Made by a program: the position numbers and the translations under genes. A model generated the notes under the pieces. The model saw nothing but the letters and a program-made list of their open reading frames with translations, made no database searches and was not told the origin of the DNA. A stretch of 64,000 nucleotides of DNA from Thermogemmatispora onikobensis (GTDB taxonomy: Bacteria > Chloroflexota > Ktedonobacteria > Ktedonobacterales > Ktedonobacteraceae). Positions within the stretch are counted from its first letter, which is position 1. Each line of letters opens with the position of its first letter. Location of the stretch: NCBI RefSeq assembly GCF_001748285.1, contig NZ_BDGT01000029.1, positions 1 through 64,000 on the forward strand. Direction: 5' to 3'. This document shows, piece by piece, positions 61,601 to 64,000 of the stretch.

Positions 61601-62221
61601 AATGCGCGCTTGAATGCGGAACAGGCTCGTCAGCGCTGTCGGGAGCTTGAGGGGCGCCTGAATTCGCGTATGGAGGAGTTGGAGCGGGAGCGGACGCTGA
61701 CGCCGCTGCCGCCGCGGGTGCTGGGGGCGGCGCTGGTGGTGCCGGCGGGTCTGCTGGCGGAGCGTCGGCGGGCGCTGGTGGAAGAGACGGCGGCTGGCTC
61801 CGAGCGGGCGGTCGCGGATGCGGAGGATGAGGTTGGGCTGGAGCGCAATCCCGAGGTGGAGCGGCTGGCGATGGCGGCGGTGATGGAGGTGGAGCGGGCG
61901 CTGGGCTATGAGCCGCGCGATGTGAGTCGCGAGAATCGGGGCTATGATATTGAGTCGCGTGTGCCGGAGACGGGGGCGCTGCGCTTTCTTGAGGTGAAGG
62001 GTCGGACGCAAGGGGCGGCGACGGTGTTTGTGACGCGCAATGAGATTCTGACGGCGCTGAATCAGCCGGAGCGCTTTGTGTTGGCGCTGGTGCTGGTGGA
62101 GGGCTCGCAGTGCGCGGTCTGGTATGTGCGCCAGCCTTTTGAGCAGCCTCCTGATCGGCTGGCCTGCGGGGTTTTTTATAAGATCGCTGATCTTTTGGCA
62201 AAAGGAGAGCGTCTGCGATGA
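58682..62221 (+). CDS. SNF2-like helicase with C-terminal DUF3883 domain (DrmD-like)
   Basis: 1,179 residues from ATG 58682, with GAGAGGTG upstream. Helicase motifs: PHQITAVYETLL (Q motif), DDPGAGKT (K135), VVFDEAHKL (D230), LLLTATPHNGKDEDF, then after a coiled-coil insert of about 200 residues VIFTEHRDTLLYLQ, VATDAAGEGINLQ and QRFGRIHRIGQ. The last about 100 residues are DUF3883 (RENRGYDIESR, RFLEVKGR), a restriction-nuclease-like fold that often lacks cleavage activity. This architecture is that of DrmD in class 1 DISARM and of related defence helicases. The stop overlaps the DNA methyltransferase start (ATGA). Confidence 0.9.
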   Translation: MAAVNELYPNVRVRGLRPHEVVTLLAVQPHGPDEVEVVYRDANGQLGSELLYADRLAQLTVVPAEERWSFKADGERFRLVSEAFRIRLAYLFDPLLAVHTSLIEPLPHQITAVYETLLTRQPLRYVLADDPGAGKTIMTGLLIKELQLRGALQRCLIVAPGNLVEQWQDELKSKFQLPFEIWTKERAAASLAANPFLEMPLLIARLDALARNEALRAWLEETSWDLVVFDEAHKLSATFVGDEVKYTKRYHLGELLGTRTSHLLLLTATPHNGKDEDFQLFLRLLDPDRFAGRIRFGVKPAAVGDLMRHLLKEQLYTFEGKPLFPERYASTLAYKLSPLEQRLYREVTEYVRLEFNRADALQGGRKGTVGFALTILQRRLASSPEAIYQSLHRRRSRLERRLAELHQQRVMASVELPEEVPLLDEEELAELEEDAPDAEREQVEERVVDLATAARTMAELEQEIQRLRELEQLAEEVRRSGRDRKWEQLSDLLQHEQAMFDAEGRRCKLVIFTEHRDTLLYLQRRITGLLGRAEAVVVIHGGMDRAERRQVQEAFTQDPEVLILVATDAAGEGINLQRAHLMVNYDLPWNPNRLEQRFGRIHRIGQTYPCHLWNLVALNTREGEVYYHLLEKLDKERKALGGQVFDVLGRLQFGERSLRDLIVEAIRYGDRPEVRVRLEQTVETALDRSHLQRLLEERALTHEVWDVVRVRQVREEMERAQARRLQPHFVASFFLTAFQRFGGRFYRREPGRYELTHVPQRIRERSPMGLRRALLPRYERVTFEKELMTLPGKPPAELLCPGHPLLEAVLNLVLEEDRELLQQGAILLDEQDGDREPRVLFYLEMTIQDGHVDASGTRHVAARQLLFVECTARGEMQPAGYAPFLDYRALKEDEQGVLADVLAARWLQEDLEERARSYAIRELVPRYLEEVRRQRLEQVERVRQAVHERLMQEIIYWDKRAAELAEAERQGKVNARLNAEQARQRCRELEGRLNSRMEELERERTLTPLPPRVLGAALVVPAGLLAERRRALVEETAAGSERAVADAEDEVGLERNPEVERLAMAAVMEVERALGYEPRDVSRENRGYDIESRVPETGALRFLEVKGRTQGAATVFVTRNEILTALNQPERFVLALVLVEGSQCAVWYVRQPFEQPPDRLACGVFYKIADLLAKGERLR

Positions 62222-64000
62222 GTGATTCGCTGAAGAAGAAGTTGATTGAGGTGGCGCTGCCGCTGAAGGCTATTAATGAGGCTTCCTCTAAGGAGAAGTC
62301 GCTGCGTCATGGTCATCCTTCGACGCTGCATCTGTGGTGGTCGCGTAAGCCGTTGGCGACGGCGCGCGCCGTGCTGTTTGCCTCGCTGGTGGACGATCCG
62401 TCGGCCCACCCGGAGCGTTTTCCCAATGAGGCCAGCCAGGAGCAGGAGCGCGAGCGGCTTCTCGAACTGATCCGCCAGTTGGTCATCTGGGAGAATACAA
62501 CCAATGAGCAGGTGCTGGCGCAGGCCCGCGAGGAGATCCGCCGCGCGACGAACGGGGCGCCTCCTCCCGTGCTCGATCCTTTTGCCGGTGGCGGCTCGAT
62601 TCCGCTGGAGGCGCTGCGCCTGGGGCTGGAGGCTCAGGCCGGCGATCTCAATCCGGTGGCTGTGCTCATCAATAAGGCGCTGATCGAGATCCCGCCGCGC
62701 TTCGCCGGGCGCCCGCCGGTTCATCCGCAGGCGCGTCAGGCCCTGCTCGCGGGTCAGTGGGAGGGGGCGCGCGGGCTGGCCGCCGATATTCGCGCCTATG
62801 GGCGTTGGCTGCGCGATGAGGCCGAGCGGCGCATCGGCCACCTCTATCCGCGCGTGCCTCTGCCGACGCCAGCGCTGGAAGAGCGGCCCGCCACCGACAG
62901 GAAGCGAAAGCCCAGTCAGGCCAATGGGGCCAGCCACAGCAACGGCGAGGCGACGGTCATCGCCTGGCTGTGGGCGCGCACGGTGACCTGTCCAAATCCG
63001 GCCTGCGGGGCTCAGATGCCGCTCGTGAGCAAATGGTGGCTCTCGAAGAAGCGGGGGCATGAGGCCTGGGTGGAGCCACTGGTGGAGCGCGAGAGCAGGC
63101 CGCCGCGGGTGCGCTTTGTGGTGCACACAGGACGCACAGGCCAGGGTGAGCCGCCGGCATCTTCAAAACATTCCCGGGGAGCCCATTTCAGCTGCTTGTG
63201 CTGCAATAATGCCGCGACCGAGGAATACATCAAAGCCGAAGGCCAAGCTGGTCGCATGGGCGCTTGTTTAATCGCCATCGTAGCAGAAGGGCCACGTGGA
63301 CGCATTTACCTCTCTCCTGAACCTCACCATGAGGAGATTGCAGCGCTTGCTCATCCTGAGTGGCTTCCCAACCAGCCTTTGGCTAATGATATGCGCAATC
63401 TCTGGTGCCAGGGCTACGGTTTAACCACCTTCGGCGACCTCTTCACCCCGCGCCAGCTTGCGGCCCTGACCACCTTCAGCGACCTGATCGCCGAGGCGCG
63501 CGAACGGGTGCTGGCCGTGGCACGCGCCGCCTGGGGCGAGCTGGACCCCGCCAGCGCCGGCGATGAGCGCCCCCTGCGCGAGGGCGGCAGCGGCCCCGTC
63601 GCCTATGCCGACGCCCTGGCCACCTACCTGGCGCTGGCCGTGGATCGCTGTGCCGATTACTGGTCTGCCCTCTGCTCGTGGCATACTGGGCGTGATATAA
63701 TTCGGAACACCTTCGCCCGCCAGGCGCTGCCCATGATCTGGGACTTCGCTGAGGCCAACCCCTTCAGCACGAGCAGCGGCAATTTCATGGGCGCCATCGA
63801 CTGGGTGGCCGCTGTCATCGAGGCCGTTCCCTGCAGCGCCAGTGGTGCGGCCAGGCAGTGCGAGGCCAGCGCGGCGGTCAATGGCGTCGCCCGGCCCCTT
63901 ATTTCCACCGACCCGCCCTACTACGACAACGTCGGCTACGCCGACCTCTCAGACTTCTTCTACGTCTGGCTGCGGCGCAGCCTGGCCCCCATCTATCCCG
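62218..64000 (+). CDS. DUF1156 DNA methyltransferase, 3'-truncated by window edge
   Basis: At least 594 residues, open to the last base. The opening KKLIEVALPLKAINEASSKE and HGHPSTLHLWWSRKPLATAR is the DUF1156 signature. The SAM motif is LDPFAGGGSIPLEALRLG (about residue 118), a zinc-knuckle pair CPNPACG and CLCC lies in between, and the catalytic TDPPYYDNVGYADLSDFFY (D565-Y568) is at the edge. It should methylate adenine N6 or cytosine N4 in DNA, marking self DNA in a helicase-containing anti-phage locus continuing to the right. Confidence 0.92.
   Translation, partial: MSDSLKKKLIEVALPLKAINEASSKEKSLRHGHPSTLHLWWSRKPLATARAVLFASLVDDPSAHPERFPNEASQEQERERLLELIRQLVIWENTTNEQVLAQAREEIRRATNGAPPPVLDPFAGGGSIPLEALRLGLEAQAGDLNPVAVLINKALIEIPPRFAGRPPVHPQARQALLAGQWEGARGLAADIRAYGRWLRDEAERRIGHLYPRVPLPTPALEERPATDRKRKPSQANGASHSNGEATVIAWLWARTVTCPNPACGAQMPLVSKWWLSKKRGHEAWVEPLVERESRPPRVRFVVHTGRTGQGEPPASSKHSRGAHFSCLCCNNAATEEYIKAEGQAGRMGACLIAIVAEGPRGRIYLSPEPHHEEIAALAHPEWLPNQPLANDMRNLWCQGYGLTTFGDLFTPRQLAALTTFSDLIAEARERVLAVARAAWGELDPASAGDERPLREGGSGPVAYADALATYLALAVDRCADYWSALCSWHTGRDIIRNTFARQALPMIWDFAEANPFSTSSGNFMGAIDWVAAVIEAVPCSASGAARQCEASAAVNGVARPLISTDPPYYDNVGYADLSDFFYVWLRRSLAPIYP

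Noticed and set aside
59612-62011. Long minus-strand open frame (about 800 codons) opposite the helicase gene
   Set aside because: It is an antisense by-product of codon bias: rich in Arg, His, Gln and Leu, with no family motif and no ribosome site, while the plus strand encodes a clear helicase.
1-64000. CRISPR array
   Set aside because: No regularly spaced direct repeats of 24-40 bases were seen; the repeats at 6042-6452 are inverted and few.

Overview
The window looks like chromosomal DNA of a GC-rich, probably thermophilic or soil-dwelling bacterium. Gene content (an F420-type LLM oxidoreductase, CmpX-like channels, a PanB/PanC pair, a urease cluster without UreE, a graspetide cluster) and strong AAAGGAGG ribosome sites fit Chloroflexota, perhaps Ktedonobacteria (Thermogemmatispora-like). 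That placement is an inference: no rRNA or marker gene is present.

Bases 1 to about 16,700 are the right-hand part of an integrated mobile element. A large serine recombinase (15096-16694) reads into the 3' half of a tRNA-Asp gene (16656-16729, minus strand), which marks the right attachment junction; the left end is outside the window. The element carries its own replication module: a DnaQ-like exonuclease relative, a DUF3987-type ATPase, a large imperfect inverted repeat with an AT-rich centre (6042-6452, a likely origin), and a 1,169-residue protein that joins a CHC2 zinc finger and TOPRIM primase-like half to a 3'-5' exonuclease and a family A DNA polymerase. Next comes a translationally coupled DNA/RNA modification operon: a protein joining an apparently intact tRNA-guanine/DNA-guanine transglycosylase domain to an archaeosine-synthase domain with the complete PC-x3-KPY-x2-S-x2-H signature, a C5-cytosine methyltransferase and a DUF488 protein. 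These two modules are the strongest candidates for an undescribed system.

From 16.7 to 46 kb the DNA is mostly core or metabolic: panC-panB, an aldo/keto reductase, two CmpX/MscS-type channels (one after an ECF sigma/anti-sigma pair), a secreted glycoside-hydrolase/SGNH lipoprotein, an O-antigen-type flippase with a duplicated tail, an LLM oxidoreductase, small secreted and membrane proteins, a DUF190/CBS plus double CrcB fluoride-channel operon, a CopC-CopD copper operon, and a CoA-chemistry cluster (DUF35, enoyl-CoA hydratase, Ltp2-like thiolase-fold aldolase, esterase). At 43.5-46.0 kb a minus-strand operon encodes a graspetide: an acidic precursor peptide, an ATP-grasp ligase and a protein-isoaspartate-methyltransferase homologue, the same three-gene plan as aspartimide-bearing graspetides.

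From 46 to 64 kb there is an orphan DPPY-type DNA methyltransferase, a SAM methyltransferase, a cytosine/purine-type permease with a cysteine-rich tail, the urease cluster ureF-D-A-B-C-G, and at the right edge the start of a probable anti-phage locus: a SNF2-like helicase with a C-terminal DUF3883 domain overlapping a DUF1156 DNA methyltransferase that runs off the window, as in class 1 DISARM or DUF1156/DUF499 systems.
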